64,000 nucleotides of DNA from Microbacterium sp. lyk4-40-TSB-66 (GCF_030209475.1 NZ_JARVRW010000010.1:1-64000), one strand, 5' to 3'. Shown: positions 1 through 9,061, counted from the first letter of the stretch. The notes: generated from the sequence alone by a model not told the origin. Translations and numbers: made by a program.

Positions 1-70
1 GACGCAGACGCCGCGACGCAGACGCCGCGACGCAGACGCCGCGACGCAGACGCCGCGACGCAGACGCCGA
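1..70. repeat. 14-bp tandem repeat, five copies
   Basis: The unit GACGCAGACGCCGC is repeated five times head to tail from the first base; only the last base of the fifth copy differs. The period is not a multiple of three, which argues against coding. The array may continue left of the window. It lies downstream of the leftward oligopeptidase gene. Confidence 0.9.
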
Positions 71-77
71 ACACGAA

Positions 78-121
78 CGCCCCGCCGACCGAGGCGGCAG
101 GGCGTCCGGGGCGGCGGGGCG
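78..121 (-). terminator. Possible terminator of ptrB
   Basis: CGCCCCGCCG at 78-87 is exactly complementary to CGGCGGGGCG at 112-121, giving a 10-bp GC stem about 25 bases past the ptrB stop on the minus strand. There is no clear U-tract, so its role as a terminator is inferred from position. Confidence 0.4.
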
Positions 122-146
122 CGCAGGCCCGGCAGCGCGCCGGCGG

Positions 147-2261
147 TCAGTCGGCCAGGCCCAGCACGTCGAGCAGCCAGGCGAGTTCGAACGCGCGCTC
201 GCGCCAGGCGTTGTAACGGCCGCTGACGCCGCCGTGACCGGCGACCATCTCGCACTTCAGCAGCGCGTCGGCGCCGACCTCGCGGAGGCGCGCGACCCAC
301 TTCGCCGGCTCGACGTACAGCACGCGGGTGTCGTTGAGGGAGGTCACGGCCAGCATGCGCGGATACTCGACGCCCTCGCGCACATTCTCGTAGGGCGAGT
401 ACGACTTCATGTAGGCGTACACGTCGGCGTCGTGCAGCGGGTCGCCCCATTCGTCCCACTCGATCACGGTGAGGGGCAGGGAGGGGTCGAGGATCGTGGT
501 CAGCGCGTCGACGAAGGGCACATCGGCGAGGACACCGGCGAAGAGCTCGGGGGCGAGGTTGGCGACGGCGCCCATCAGCAGCCCGCCGGCGCTACCGCCC
601 TCGGCGACGATGCGGTCGGGGGTCGTGTAGCCCTCGGACACGAGGTGACGCGCCGCCGCGACGAAGTCGGTGAAGGTGTTGCGCTTGGCCAGGAGTTTTC
701 CGTCTTCGTACCACTGTCGTCCCATCTCGCCGCCGCCGCGGACGTGCGCGACGGCGAAGACGACACCGCGGTCGAGCATCGACAGTCGGGCCACCGAGAA
801 GCCGGGTTCGATGGAGTGCTCGTACGAGCCGTACCCGTAGAGGTGCACGGGCCGGGGGATCGCGCCGGGCTCGCCGAAGGAGCGCTTCCACACCAGCGAC
901 ACCGGCACCCGGGTGCCGTCGTCGGCGGGCGCCCAGACGCGCGCCTGGCCGTAGTCGGCGGGATCGAAGCCGCCGAGCACGGGCTGGCGCTTTCGCAGCA
1001 CCAATTCGCCGCCGTCGATGACGTAGTCGTAGACGGTGCCGGGCGTGACGAACGATCCGTAGCCCAGTCGCAGCACGGGGGGTGCCCACTCGGGGTTCCC
1101 GCCGGTGCCCACGCTGTAGAGCGGCTCGTCGAACGAGATCTCGTCGACCGTGCCGTCGGCGTACGACAGCATGCCCAGGCGGGCGAGGCCGTCGCGACGG
1201 TAGCCGACCACACCCCAGTCGCGGAACGTGTCGACGCCGAGCAGTCGGTGACCGGTCCGGTGGGGGATGACGGTCTGACGCTCACCCCGAGGATCGGATG
1301 CCGCGACGCGCACGAGCTCGAAGTCGAGCGCACCGTCGTTGTGCAGGATGTAGAGCACGTCCTCGCCGTCGACGACGGCGTGCGACGACGAGTACTCGAC
1401 GCCCTCGCGTCGCGGCCACACCACGCGCGGCTCTGCGCGGAGGTCGTCGGCATCGAGGAGCCACTCCTCCGACGTGATCGAGGACCCCATCTCGATGACG
1501 AGGAAGCGGTCGCTGCGCGTGAAGTCGGCGCCCACCCAGTAGCGGTCGTCGCTCTCGTGGAACAGCTTCACATCGGCGTCGACGGGGGTGCCGATCTCGT
1601 GCAGCCAGACGGTGTCGGGGCGCCAGGCGTCGTCGACGGTGGTGTAGACGATGAAGCGGCCGTCGGGCGAGAAGGAGGCGCCCGAGAACGTGCCGGGGAT
1701 CTCGTCGGCGAGCGTCTCGCCCGAGACGAGGTCGCGGACGCGGACGGTGTAGCGCTCGTCGCCGGCGGTGTCGATGCCGTACAGCATGCGGGTGCCGTCG
1801 TTCGAGATCTCGAAGCTGCCGAGGGAGAAGAACTCGTGGCCCTCGGCCTCGACGTTGCCGTCGAACAGCACCTGCTCACCGGGAACGGGCCGATCGGGTG
1901 ACAGCGTGGGCGGGGTCCAGTCGTCGGGGGAGTCCAGCGGAGCGCGGCACTGGATGCCGTACTGCGCACCCGCCACCGTGCGGCCGTAGTACCACCAGTC
2001 GCCCCGGCGGGCGGGAACGGAGAGGTCGGTCTCGAGCGTGCGGCCCTTGATCTCGCCGAAGATGGTGTCGCGCAGCGGCGCGAGGTGGGCGGTGCGCGCC
2101 GTTGTGTAGGCGTTCTCGGCCTCCAGGTGGGCGACGACCTCGGCGTCGTCCTTCGCGCGGAGCCACTCGTACGGGTCGTCGAAGGTGTCGCCGTGGTGGG
2201 TGCGCGCCGCGGAGCGGCGTTCGGTGACGGGTGGGGTCGGCTGGTGCTGGAGGTCGGTCAC
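147..2261 (-). CDS. ptrB: Oligopeptidase B (S9A family serine peptidase)
   Basis: This is a 704-residue prolyl-oligopeptidase-family enzyme of normal length. It has an N-terminal seven-bladed propeller (roughly 70-430) and a C-terminal alpha/beta-hydrolase domain. The nucleophile lies in GGSAGG near residue 556, the Asp in SLNDTRV near 644 and the His in AGHGG near 676. The family cleaves short peptides after basic residues, typically in the cytoplasm, and no signal peptide is seen. The GTG start is supported by TAGCGT (2268-2273 on the minus strand) ending 6 bases upstream, which suggests a leaderless mRNA. It is transcribed divergently from the phosphate transporter. Confidence 0.93.
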   Translation of the reverse strand: MTDLQHQPTPPVTERRSAARTHHGDTFDDPYEWLRAKDDAEVVAHLEAENAYTTARTAHLAPLRDTIFGEIKGRTLETDLSVPARRGDWWYYGRTVAGAQYGIQCRAPLDSPDDWTPPTLSPDRPVPGEQVLFDGNVEAEGHEFFSLGSFEISNDGTRMLYGIDTAGDERYTVRVRDLVSGETLADEIPGTFSGASFSPDGRFIVYTTVDDAWRPDTVWLHEIGTPVDADVKLFHESDDRYWVGADFTRSDRFLVIEMGSSITSEEWLLDADDLRAEPRVVWPRREGVEYSSSHAVVDGEDVLYILHNDGALDFELVRVAASDPRGERQTVIPHRTGHRLLGVDTFRDWGVVGYRRDGLARLGMLSYADGTVDEISFDEPLYSVGTGGNPEWAPPVLRLGYGSFVTPGTVYDYVIDGGELVLRKRQPVLGGFDPADYGQARVWAPADDGTRVPVSLVWKRSFGEPGAIPRPVHLYGYGSYEHSIEPGFSVARLSMLDRGVVFAVAHVRGGGEMGRQWYEDGKLLAKRNTFTDFVAAARHLVSEGYTTPDRIVAEGGSAGGLLMGAVANLAPELFAGVLADVPFVDALTTILDPSLPLTVIEWDEWGDPLHDADVYAYMKSYSPYENVREGVEYPRMLAVTSLNDTRVLYVEPAKWVARLREVGADALLKCEMVAGHGGVSGRYNAWRERAFELAWLLDVLGLAD

Positions 2262-2357
2262 CGTTCCACGCTACTGCGCCGTCCCGACATCGAGCCGGGC
2301 GGCGCACTCCGTGCGCGTTTGACCATCGCCCCCGCCGGTGAAAGGATGACGACGCGA

Positions 2358-2390
2358 CCTCGGTGAACGAGTGTCGAACTCCAGGTGAAC
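2358..2390. promoter_or_regulatory. Candidate PHO box (PhoP operator) for the PiT gene
   Basis: Read on the minus strand, three direct 11-bp repeats follow each other: GTTCACCTGGA, GTTCGACACTC and GTTCACCGAGG. The 11-bp spacing and GTTCACC core match the PhoP direct-repeat units known from Streptomyces. The site lies about 60 bases before the GTG start of a phosphate transporter, so regulation by phosphate limitation is a reasonable inference. Confidence 0.7.
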
Positions 2391-2450
2391 TCTTCGTTCG
2401 TCACGCCGATCCCGTCGGCATCCCTTCCTCCTTCTCACGGAAAGCGAACG

Positions 2451-3668
2451 GTGGAGAGCGCAGCCCTCATCATCGTGCTGGTCATCGCGCTGGCACTCTT
2501 CTTCGACTTCACCAACGGTTTCCACGACACCGCGAACGCGATGGCCACGCCCATCGCGACCGGCGCGTTGAAGCCGAAGGTGGCGGTCCTCCTCGCCGCG
2601 TGCCTCAACCTGGTCGGCGCCTTCCTGTCGACCGAGGTCGCCAAGACGATCTCGGGCGGCATGATCCGCGAAGACCAGCTGAGTCCCGACATCTTCCCGC
2701 CGATCATCTTCGCCGGCCTCATCGGCGCGATCACGTGGAACATGCTCACGTGGCTGCTCGGACTCCCGTCGAGTTCGTCGCACGCCCTGTTCGGCGGCCT
2801 GATCGGGGCGACGCTGGTGGGCGTCGGCGCGAGCGCAATCGACACGGGCGTCGTGCTGAGCAAGGTCATCCTGCCGGCGCTCATCGCCCCGCTGACGGCG
2901 GGCATCATCGCCTTCACCGTGACCAAGATCGCCTACGGCGTCACCCGTCGCTACGACGCGAAGGCCGACGGACGCGACGGCTTCCGCTGGGGGCAGATCT
3001 TCACCTCGTCGCTCGTGGCTCTGGCGCACGGGACCAACGACGCGCAGAAGACGATGGGCGTCATCACCCTCGCCCTCATCACCGTCGGATGGCAGTCCAG
3101 CGCGAACCCCGACCCGCAGCTCTGGGTCATCTTCGCGTGCGCCATCACCATCGCGCTCGGCACCTACATGGGCGGCTGGCGCATCATCCGCACCCTCGGC
3201 AAGGGACTGACCGACGTCAAGCCCGCACAGGGGTTCTCGGCCGAGACCTCGACGGCGGCGACGATCCTGGCATCCAGCGCCCTCGGTTTCGCCCTGTCGA
3301 CGACGCAGGTGGCTTCGGGATCGGTCATCGGCTCGGGCCTGGGTCGACGCGGATCGACCGTGCGCTGGAACACCGTCGGACGCATCATGATCGGCTGGGT
3401 GCTGACGCTGCCCGCCGCGGGTGCGGTCGGTGCGGCGGCGGCCCTCATCGTGGTGTGGCTGGGCGGCTGGGGCGTCGCGGTCGACGCGGTGATCGCGGTC
3501 ATCATCATCCTGGGACTGTTCCTGCGCTCGCGCCGCGACTCGGTCACCTCGGCCAACGCGATGAGCGAGGTCGCCGACTCGGGAGCCGCGGTGAAGGTGC
3601 CGCGCAAGCCCGGACCGACGCGCCACCAGCGTCGCCTCGACCGCGACAAGGCCGGAAAGGACGCCTGA
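2451..3668 (+). CDS. pit: PiT-family inorganic phosphate transporter
   Basis: This integral membrane protein of about 405 residues is a low-affinity phosphate permease. Signatures are FTNGFHDTANA near the N-terminus and its internal repeat LAHGTNDAQKTMG mid-protein, the duplicated PiT motif. Hydrophobic segments run throughout, with a basic C-terminal tail. I chose the GTG at 2451 because ESAALIIVLVIALALFFDF then begins directly with the first helix and GGAAAG lies just upstream. The longer reading frame from 2385 would start inside the PHO box. The stop overlaps the next start by one base. Confidence 0.92.
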   Translation: MESAALIIVLVIALALFFDFTNGFHDTANAMATPIATGALKPKVAVLLAACLNLVGAFLSTEVAKTISGGMIREDQLSPDIFPPIIFAGLIGAITWNMLTWLLGLPSSSSHALFGGLIGATLVGVGASAIDTGVVLSKVILPALIAPLTAGIIAFTVTKIAYGVTRRYDAKADGRDGFRWGQIFTSSLVALAHGTNDAQKTMGVITLALITVGWQSSANPDPQLWVIFACAITIALGTYMGGWRIIRTLGKGLTDVKPAQGFSAETSTAATILASSALGFALSTTQVASGSVIGSGLGRRGSTVRWNTVGRIMIGWVLTLPAAGAVGAAAALIVVWLGGWGVAVDAVIAVIIILGLFLRSRRDSVTSANAMSEVADSGAAVKVPRKPGPTRHQRRLDRDKAGKDA

Positions 3669-3997
3669 TGGTCATCGACTGGGGAGCGTTCCTGCAGGTC
3701 TTCGTCGCAGCGATCGTGGGTGCGTCGATCGTCGTCACCTCGTACGCGCTGGGACTGCGCCTGCTCGTGCGCGGGGGGCGCCCGCCGCTGGTCACCCCGG
3801 CGGAGTTCACGGATGCCATCACCGTGCTCACCGAGAAGCAGCGCCGCCGCGGCGAGAAGGCGGTGGCCAAGGCGGCCCGGAAGAATCCGCTGAGCGACGG
3901 ACAGAAGCGCCTCTCGCTGCTCGGCGCCTACGCCTGTTTCGCGGTGTGCGCGTCGGCGGTGCTCGGCGCGCTGCTGCTGATCCTGTTCAATCACTGA
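3668..3997 (+). CDS. Small membrane protein coupled to PiT
   Basis: This is a 109-residue protein with one N-terminal helix (about 8-30), a basic middle section and one C-terminal helix (about 82-106). Its ATG overlaps the PiT stop (TGATG), so translation is probably coupled. Small two-helix proteins in this position follow actinobacterial pit genes. The function is unknown; an accessory role in phosphate uptake is inferred only from the overlap. Confidence 0.8.
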   Translation: MVIDWGAFLQVFVAAIVGASIVVTSYALGLRLLVRGGRPPLVTPAEFTDAITVLTEKQRRRGEKAVAKAARKNPLSDGQKRLSLLGAYACFAVCASAVLGALLLILFNH

Positions 3998-4036
3998 CCC
4001 GGACGGCATGTCGGAGCCCCCTCCTAGGCTGAGGAC

Positions 4037-4936
4037 ATGGCATCCGTGCACTTCGGTCAGCACGCGCCCGCTGCGCGCGTGATCCTCCACCTCAGCGACA
4101 CCCACCTGCTGGGCGGTGATCGTCTGCTCGGGGAGCGCTACGACACCGCGCGGCACCTGCGGCGCACGCTCGCGGCCGCCGAGGCGACCGGTGTGCGTCC
4201 GGATGCCGTGGTGTTCACCGGCGACCTGACCGACCTGGGCGAGCCCGAGGCGTACCGCGCCCTCCGCGCCGAGGTCGAGCCGTGGGCGGCGCGCCTGGGG
4301 GCGCCCGTCATCTGGGTGGCCGGCAACCACGACGAACGGCCCGCCCTGCGCGCCGAACTCCTCGACGCGGAGGCGAGCGAGGAGCCCGTGACCGGGGTGT
4401 GGGACCTCGGTGGGTTGCGGGTCGTCGCCCTCGATTCGACGGTGCCGGGCTGGCACCACGGCGACCTCGACGCCGCACAGCTCGACTGGCTCCGCGGCGT
4501 GCTCGCCGAGCCGGCCCCGCTCGGCACGATCCTCGCGCTCCACCATCCGCCCCTGCCCACGCACATCCCGTTCTTCGACATCCTCGAGCTCCGCGACCAG
4601 CGCGGCCTCGCCGAGGTGGTCCGGGGAAGCGATGTGCGGGCCATCCTCGCCGGCCATCTGCACTACTCCACCTCGGGCACGTTCGCCGGGGTCCCCGTCA
4701 GCGTCGCCGCGGCCTCCTGCTACACGATGGATCTCGCGCGCCCCGCCGATGAGGTCAACGGCATGGATGCCGGGCGCTCGTTCCACCTCGTGCACGTCTG
4801 GGACGACACCGTCACGCACGCCGTCGTCCCCGTCGTCGACGAGGAGGCGGCCGGTTTCTTCACTTCCGAGTGGACGGCGCGCATGGCGTCGCTGAGCGCC
4901 GAGGAACGGCTCGAGGCGTTCTCGCGCAAGCGATGA
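4037..4936 (+). CDS. Calcineurin-like metallophosphoesterase, CpdA type
   Basis: This is a 299-residue class III phosphodiesterase. The metal-binding motifs come in order: LSDTHL near 20, GDLTDLG near 62, GNHDE near 97, HHPPLP near 175 and GHLHYS near 212. They match the 3',5'-cyclic-nucleotide phosphodiesterase (CpdA/Rv0805) group, though the natural substrate cannot be read from sequence. TAGGCT at 4025-4030 ends 6 bases before the ATG, so the mRNA is probably leaderless and separate from the PiT operon. Confidence 0.85.
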   Translation: MASVHFGQHAPAARVILHLSDTHLLGGDRLLGERYDTARHLRRTLAAAEATGVRPDAVVFTGDLTDLGEPEAYRALRAEVEPWAARLGAPVIWVAGNHDERPALRAELLDAEASEEPVTGVWDLGGLRVVALDSTVPGWHHGDLDAAQLDWLRGVLAEPAPLGTILALHHPPLPTHIPFFDILELRDQRGLAEVVRGSDVRAILAGHLHYSTSGTFAGVPVSVAAASCYTMDLARPADEVNGMDAGRSFHLVHVWDDTVTHAVVPVVDEEAAGFFTSEWTARMASLSAEERLEAFSRKR

Positions 4937-5072
4937 GGAGCGACCACCGGCGACCTCGTGACGTTCCGCGACGGCACACGGCGCGTTCGCGCCGGACGGG
5001 CAATAGACGCGCCGGACGGTGTGGATACGGCGGCAGGCCGTTGCGTCCACCGACGCCGCCCGAGGTGGTCGT

Positions 5073-5078
5073 TAGGCT
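5073..5078 (+). promoter_or_regulatory. -10 element of aspA
   Basis: TAGGCT lies 42 bases before the aspA ATG. A transcript starting about 7 bases later would carry a short leader with AAGGAC at 5109-5114 as ribosome binding site. Confidence 0.5.
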
Positions 5079-5120
5079 CGTGGCATCCCTGCTCGCCGTG
5101 ACACCCACAAGGACGTACCC

Positions 5121-6584
5121 ATGGCTTTGGACGCGATGACGCGCACCCGTACCGAGACCGACTCCCTGGGATCCCTCGAGATACCCGCCGACGCGTACTG
5201 GGGCATCCACACCGCCCGCGCGCTGGAGAACTTCCCGATCGCCAAGCGCCCCATCTCGGTGTACCCCGACCTCGTGCGCGGTCTCGCCATGGTCAAGCAG
5301 GCGTCGGCCCGGGCCAATCGCGAGATCGGCGTGCTCGACGAGGCGAAGGCCGACCTCATCGACCGCGCCGCCCAGCGCGTGATCGACGGGGAGTTCCACG
5401 ACGAGTTCACCGTCGGCGTCATCCAGGGGGGTGCCGGCACCTCGACGAACATGAACGCCAACGAGGTCATCACCAACATCGCCCTCGAGATGGCGGGCCG
5501 GGAGAAGGGCGACTACGCCTTCCTCTCGCCGATCGACGACACCAACCGCAGCCAGTCGACGAACGACGTCTACCCGACGGCGATCAAGATCGGCCTCTCG
5601 CTGACGCTCCAGAGCCTGTTGGAGGAACTCGCGCTGCTGCGGAAATCGTTCCTGGCCAAGGCCGAGGAGTTCCACGACGTGCTCAAGGTCGGGCGCACCC
5701 AGCTCCAGGATGCCGTGCCGATGACGCTCGGGCAGGAGTTCCACGGGTTCGCCACGACCCTCGGCGAGGACTACAGCCGCCTCACCGAGAACGCCTACCT
5801 GATGTACGAGATCAACATGGGCGCCACGGCCATCGGCACGGGGATCACCGCCCACGCCGGGTACGGGGGAGCGGTGCTGCGGCACCTGCGGGCGATCACC
5901 GGCCTCGACCTCGAGACCGCGACCGACCTGGTGGAGTCGACCAGCGACACCGGCGCCTTCATGTCGTTCTCGTCGTCGCTGAAGCGCAACGCCGTGAAAC
6001 TGTCCAAGATCTGCAACGACCTGCGGCTGCTGTCGTCCGGCCCGCAGGCGGGACTCGGTGAGATCAACCTGCCGCCGCGCCAGGCAGGTTCCAGCATCAT
6101 GCCCGGCAAGGTGAACCCGGTGATCCCCGAGGTGGTGAACCAGGTGGCCTTCTCGGTCGTCGGGGCGGACATGACGGTGACCATGGCGGTCGAGGGCGGC
6201 CAGCTGCAGCTCAACGCCTTCGAGCCGGTGATCGCCCACTCGATCTACCAGTCGATCACGTGGATGCGGCAGGCGATGTGGACGCTGCGCGTGAACTGCG
6301 TCGACGGCATCACGGCTAACCGCGAGCGCCTGGGCGCGATGGTCGGCTCCTCGGTCGGCGTCGTGACCGCGCTCACGCCGTTCATCGGCTACGCCGCATC
6401 CGCCGCCCTCGCCAAGACCGCGCTGCTGACGCACCGCAACGTCGCCGACCTCGTCGTGGAGGCGGGATTGATGACCCGCGACGAGGTCACGAAGCAGCTG
6501 TCCCCGGCCCGTCTGTCGGGTCTGCAGGCGGTCACGGCGGCGATCCCCATCGTCCGCTCCGCCGACAGCGTCGTGGAGGAGTGA
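5121..6584 (+). CDS. aspA: Aspartate ammonia-lyase
   Basis: This 487-residue member of the fumarase/aspartase superfamily converts L-aspartate reversibly to fumarate and ammonia. The signature loop GSSIMPGKVNPV lies near residue 325. The start WGIHTARALENFPI and the region DDTNRSQSTNDVYP favour aspartase over class II fumarase. The ATG at 5121 is preceded by AAGGAC at a good distance; a second ATG 15 bases in is possible. It is followed by a strong terminator, so it is monocistronic. Confidence 0.9.
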   Translation: MALDAMTRTRTETDSLGSLEIPADAYWGIHTARALENFPIAKRPISVYPDLVRGLAMVKQASARANREIGVLDEAKADLIDRAAQRVIDGEFHDEFTVGVIQGGAGTSTNMNANEVITNIALEMAGREKGDYAFLSPIDDTNRSQSTNDVYPTAIKIGLSLTLQSLLEELALLRKSFLAKAEEFHDVLKVGRTQLQDAVPMTLGQEFHGFATTLGEDYSRLTENAYLMYEINMGATAIGTGITAHAGYGGAVLRHLRAITGLDLETATDLVESTSDTGAFMSFSSSLKRNAVKLSKICNDLRLLSSGPQAGLGEINLPPRQAGSSIMPGKVNPVIPEVVNQVAFSVVGADMTVTMAVEGGQLQLNAFEPVIAHSIYQSITWMRQAMWTLRVNCVDGITANRERLGAMVGSSVGVVTALTPFIGYAASAALAKTALLTHRNVADLVVEAGLMTRDEVTKQLSPARLSGLQAVTAAIPIVRSADSVVEE

Positions 6585-6599
6585 CCCGCTGAACGACCG

Positions 6600-6632
6600 A
6601 GGGCCGGGACGACGTGTCCCGGCCCTTCGTCG
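6600..6632 (+). terminator. Intrinsic terminator after aspA
   Basis: AGGGCCGGGAC (6600-6610) pairs perfectly with GTCCCGGCCCT (6616-6626) around a 5-base loop, followed by TCGTCG. This form of GC hairpin followed by TTCGTCG recurs after several genes in the window. Confidence 0.8.
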
Positions 6633-6725
6633 TGAATGCGGGGTCTCGGGGCGGCGAGGCCGACTCCCGGGGCGTTCCTGTCCCTCGTCTCCCGCGGAAC
6701 GCCGTCTCGCGGGAGCGGGGCCGTC

Positions 6726-7592
6726 TCAGTCGAGGATCCGGCAGTGAGTCGTCAGCTCGCCGATGCCGTCGATGCCGACAGTCACGGTCGAGCGGTCGCG
6801 GAGGAAGATCTGCGGGTCGCGCGAATATCCGGCCCCGCCGGGGCTGCCCGTGGAGATGAGGGTTCCCGGCAGGAGGGTCACGGACTCGGACAGCTTGTGG
6901 ATGAGTGTCGCCACCGACCGCACCATCTGGCCGGTGCTGGCATCCTGCACGGTGTGTCCGTCGACGACGGTCCAGATGTGCAGGTCCTGCGGGTCGGGGA
7001 TCTCGTCGGCCGTGACCACGAACGGACCCGTCGGGGTGAACCCGTCGAAGGACTTGCAGCGCGACCACTGCGCCTCGGAGAACTGGATGTTGCGGGCGGT
7101 GATGTCGTTGACCACCGTGTACCCCCACACGTGCTGCAGCGCGTCGGCCTCGGCGATGTCGCGCCCGGGCCGGCCGATGATCACGCCGAGCTCGGCCTCG
7201 TAGTCGACCGCCTCGCTGAGTGCGCGCGGCCACGATGTGGTCGCCTCGTGCGCGGTCAGCGAGTTGGGCCACAGCACGAACACCGTCGGACCCGCGTCGG
7301 TCTTGAGTCCGAGCTCGCCCGAGTGGGCCGCGTAGTTCAGCCCCACGGCGAGGATCGAGGGGGGAGCGAGGACGGCCGAGGCGAACCGGATGCCGGAGAG
7401 GGGATGCCGCGGTGCCGCGGCCGCGGCCTCGCGCACGCGGTCGAGAAGTGCATCACCGCCGGCGATCAGCTGCTCGAGCGTCGCGGGGGCCCCGGCGAAG
7501 AGCGCGTCGACGAAGACGATCTCCTCGTCGTGGACCGAGACGAGACGGGGGGCTTCGGCCCCTTCCTGGGACTGGGCGTGGGCGAAGCGCAT
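6726..7592 (-). CDS. Fumarylacetoacetate hydrolase family protein
   Basis: This 288-residue protein has the FAH fold at about 75-285. Visible metal- and substrate-binding motifs are GLNYAAHSGE, DYEAELGVIIGRPGRDI and the late GTLISTGSPGGAG segment. The family cleaves or decarboxylates beta-keto acid-like compounds; it could be a 2-hydroxyhepta-diene-dioate isomerase, acylpyruvase or oxaloacetate decarboxylase, and sequence alone does not decide. TAGCGT ends 6 bases upstream of the ATG on the minus strand, so the gene is probably leaderless. It converges on aspA. Confidence 0.85.
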   Translation of the reverse strand: MRFAHAQSQEGAEAPRLVSVHDEEIVFVDALFAGAPATLEQLIAGGDALLDRVREAAAAAPRHPLSGIRFASAVLAPPSILAVGLNYAAHSGELGLKTDAGPTVFVLWPNSLTAHEATTSWPRALSEAVDYEAELGVIIGRPGRDIAEADALQHVWGYTVVNDITARNIQFSEAQWSRCKSFDGFTPTGPFVVTADEIPDPQDLHIWTVVDGHTVQDASTGQMVRSVATLIHKLSESVTLLPGTLISTGSPGGAGYSRDPQIFLRDRSTVTVGIDGIGELTTHCRILD

Positions 7593-7676
7593 GTGTCCAC
7601 GCTACCCGGACGGGCGCGCGGCCGGGGAGCTCGCAAGCCCGGATGCCGTGTCGGTGCTCGCCCCTAGGCTGTGCGC

Positions 7677-8837
7677 ATGAGCTCCCCCTCGCCGTTCTCC
7701 CGACCGGGATCGGGTGAACCCACCCGCATCCAGGCCGCGCCCCAGGCCCCCGCCTCCGCGGCGCCCCCGCGGTCACGTCGGGGCGGCGTGGCGCTGTGGG
7801 TGATCGCCGTGCTGCTCGTGCCCCTGCTGGCGCTGCTCGTGCGGTATTTCACGGGCTTCCTCGGCACCGCGGCGTCGTTCATCGGTCTGATCCTGGCGGC
7901 GATCCCCTTCGTCATCGTGTGGTTCGCGGTGCGCTACATCGACCGGTGGGAGCCCGAGCCGCGGCGGCTGCTCGTCTTCGCCGTCGCGTGGGGAGCGGTC
8001 GCATCGGTGGTGATCGCGCTGGGCGTCGACCTGCTGATCGGTTTCGTGACCGGGGGACTCCCGCCGGCGATCGGCGCTGTCGTACAGGCCCCCGTGGTCG
8101 AGGAGGTCGCGAAGGGGCTCGGCGTGCTGCTGATCTTCGCGTTCGCGCGTCGCGCGTTCGACGGGCCCGTCGACGGCATCGTCTACGGGGCGCTCATCGG
8201 GGCAGGGTTCGCCCTGACCGAGAACGTGCAGTACTTCGCCATCAGCTACCTCGAGGGCGGGCCCGGGCAGGTGGCGAGCACGTTCTTCCTCCGGGCGGTG
8301 CTCTCGCCCTTCGCGCACGTCATGTTCACCAGCCTCGCGGGCTTCGCCTTCGGCCTCGCCGCCCGCCGCGGCCTGAGTACGCGTGCGGCGCTGGGCTACG
8401 GCATCCCCGGAGTGCTCGGCGCGATCGTGCTGCACGCGCTGTGGAACGGCTCGGCCACGTTCTTCGACTTCTTCGAGCTCTACGCGGCTCTGCAGGTGCC
8501 GCTGTTCGTGCTGTTCATCCTCGGCATCCTGGCGCTGCGGCGCGAAGAGACCCGCCTGACCAGGGCCCGCCTCGGCGAGTATTCGGCGGCCGGGTGGTTC
8601 ACCCCGCAAGAGGTCGAGATGCTCGCCACCGGTCCCGGGCGTCGGTCCGCGGTCGCGTGGGCGCGCACCCTCCCCGGTGACCGGTCGCCCGTGATGAAGG
8701 CGTTCATCCTCGACGCCACGGCACTCGCGGCTGCGCGACAACGATCGCTGTCGGGTCGTGACCCGCACGCCCCCGCGACCGAGCGCTACCTGCTCGAGCG
8801 CACGATGGCGGCCCGGACGACACTGCTGTCGTCGTGA
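7677..8837 (+). CDS. PrsW-family intramembrane metalloprotease
   Basis: This 386-residue multi-spanning membrane protein has the PrsW/CAAX-type motifs VVEEVAKG, FALTENVQY, HVMFTS and HALWNG, which hold the putative catalytic Glu and His residues. PrsW proteases perform site-1 cleavage of anti-sigma factors in Bacillus; the actinobacterial substrate is unknown. A Pro/Ser-rich cytoplasmic head of about 35 residues precedes the first helix, and about 85 soluble residues follow the last. TAGGCT (7665-7670) ends 6 bases before the ATG, so this start is preferred over the GTG two codons upstream. Confidence 0.85.
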   Translation: MSSPSPFSRPGSGEPTRIQAAPQAPASAAPPRSRRGGVALWVIAVLLVPLLALLVRYFTGFLGTAASFIGLILAAIPFVIVWFAVRYIDRWEPEPRRLLVFAVAWGAVASVVIALGVDLLIGFVTGGLPPAIGAVVQAPVVEEVAKGLGVLLIFAFARRAFDGPVDGIVYGALIGAGFALTENVQYFAISYLEGGPGQVASTFFLRAVLSPFAHVMFTSLAGFAFGLAARRGLSTRAALGYGIPGVLGAIVLHALWNGSATFFDFFELYAALQVPLFVLFILGILALRREETRLTRARLGEYSAAGWFTPQEVEMLATGPGRRSAVAWARTLPGDRSPVMKAFILDATALAAARQRSLSGRDPHAPATERYLLERTMAARTTLLSS

Positions 8838-8911
8838 GGTCGCGCGGGCGGTGACCCGACTCTGCGGTCGGCCGACGGTCGGTCGTGCCGTCGGGTCGAA
8901 CGCTCGGGGTC

Positions 8912-9012
8912 TTGACAGTCGGCCGGAGCGGGCGCACCATCGGAGTAGGCCAACTCAGCGCCCGGTAGACACGCAGGCATCGCCGCGGCACCGGGCGCTG
9001 AGTCTTTCCCCC
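8912..9012 (+). ncRNA. Candidate small RNA or orphan promoter-terminator unit
   Basis: The gap between the PrsW and FKBP genes holds a consensus TTGACA (8912-8917), rare in this GC-rich DNA. It is followed by an unusually good hairpin: CTCAGCGCCCGGT (8954-8966) pairs perfectly with ACCGGGCGCTGAG (8990-9002), then TCTTTCCCCC. If transcription began about 8945, the product would be roughly 65 nt and end at this hairpin. The -10 region is weak, so this could simply be a late terminator for the PrsW gene. Confidence 0.3.
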
Positions 9013-9061
9013 GCCGTGTCCAGGGGCTTCGCGGGCGGCCCGGGCGTGCTTGGATGGAGAC

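Noticed and set aside
234..1901. A 555-residue frame antisense to ptrB
   Set aside because: The sense frame has the full catalytic triad and family length; the antisense frame has no domain.
2385..2450. Upstream extension of the PiT reading frame
   Set aside because: It begins inside the PHO box and would add a non-hydrophobic leader before the first helix; the GTG at 2451 fits better.
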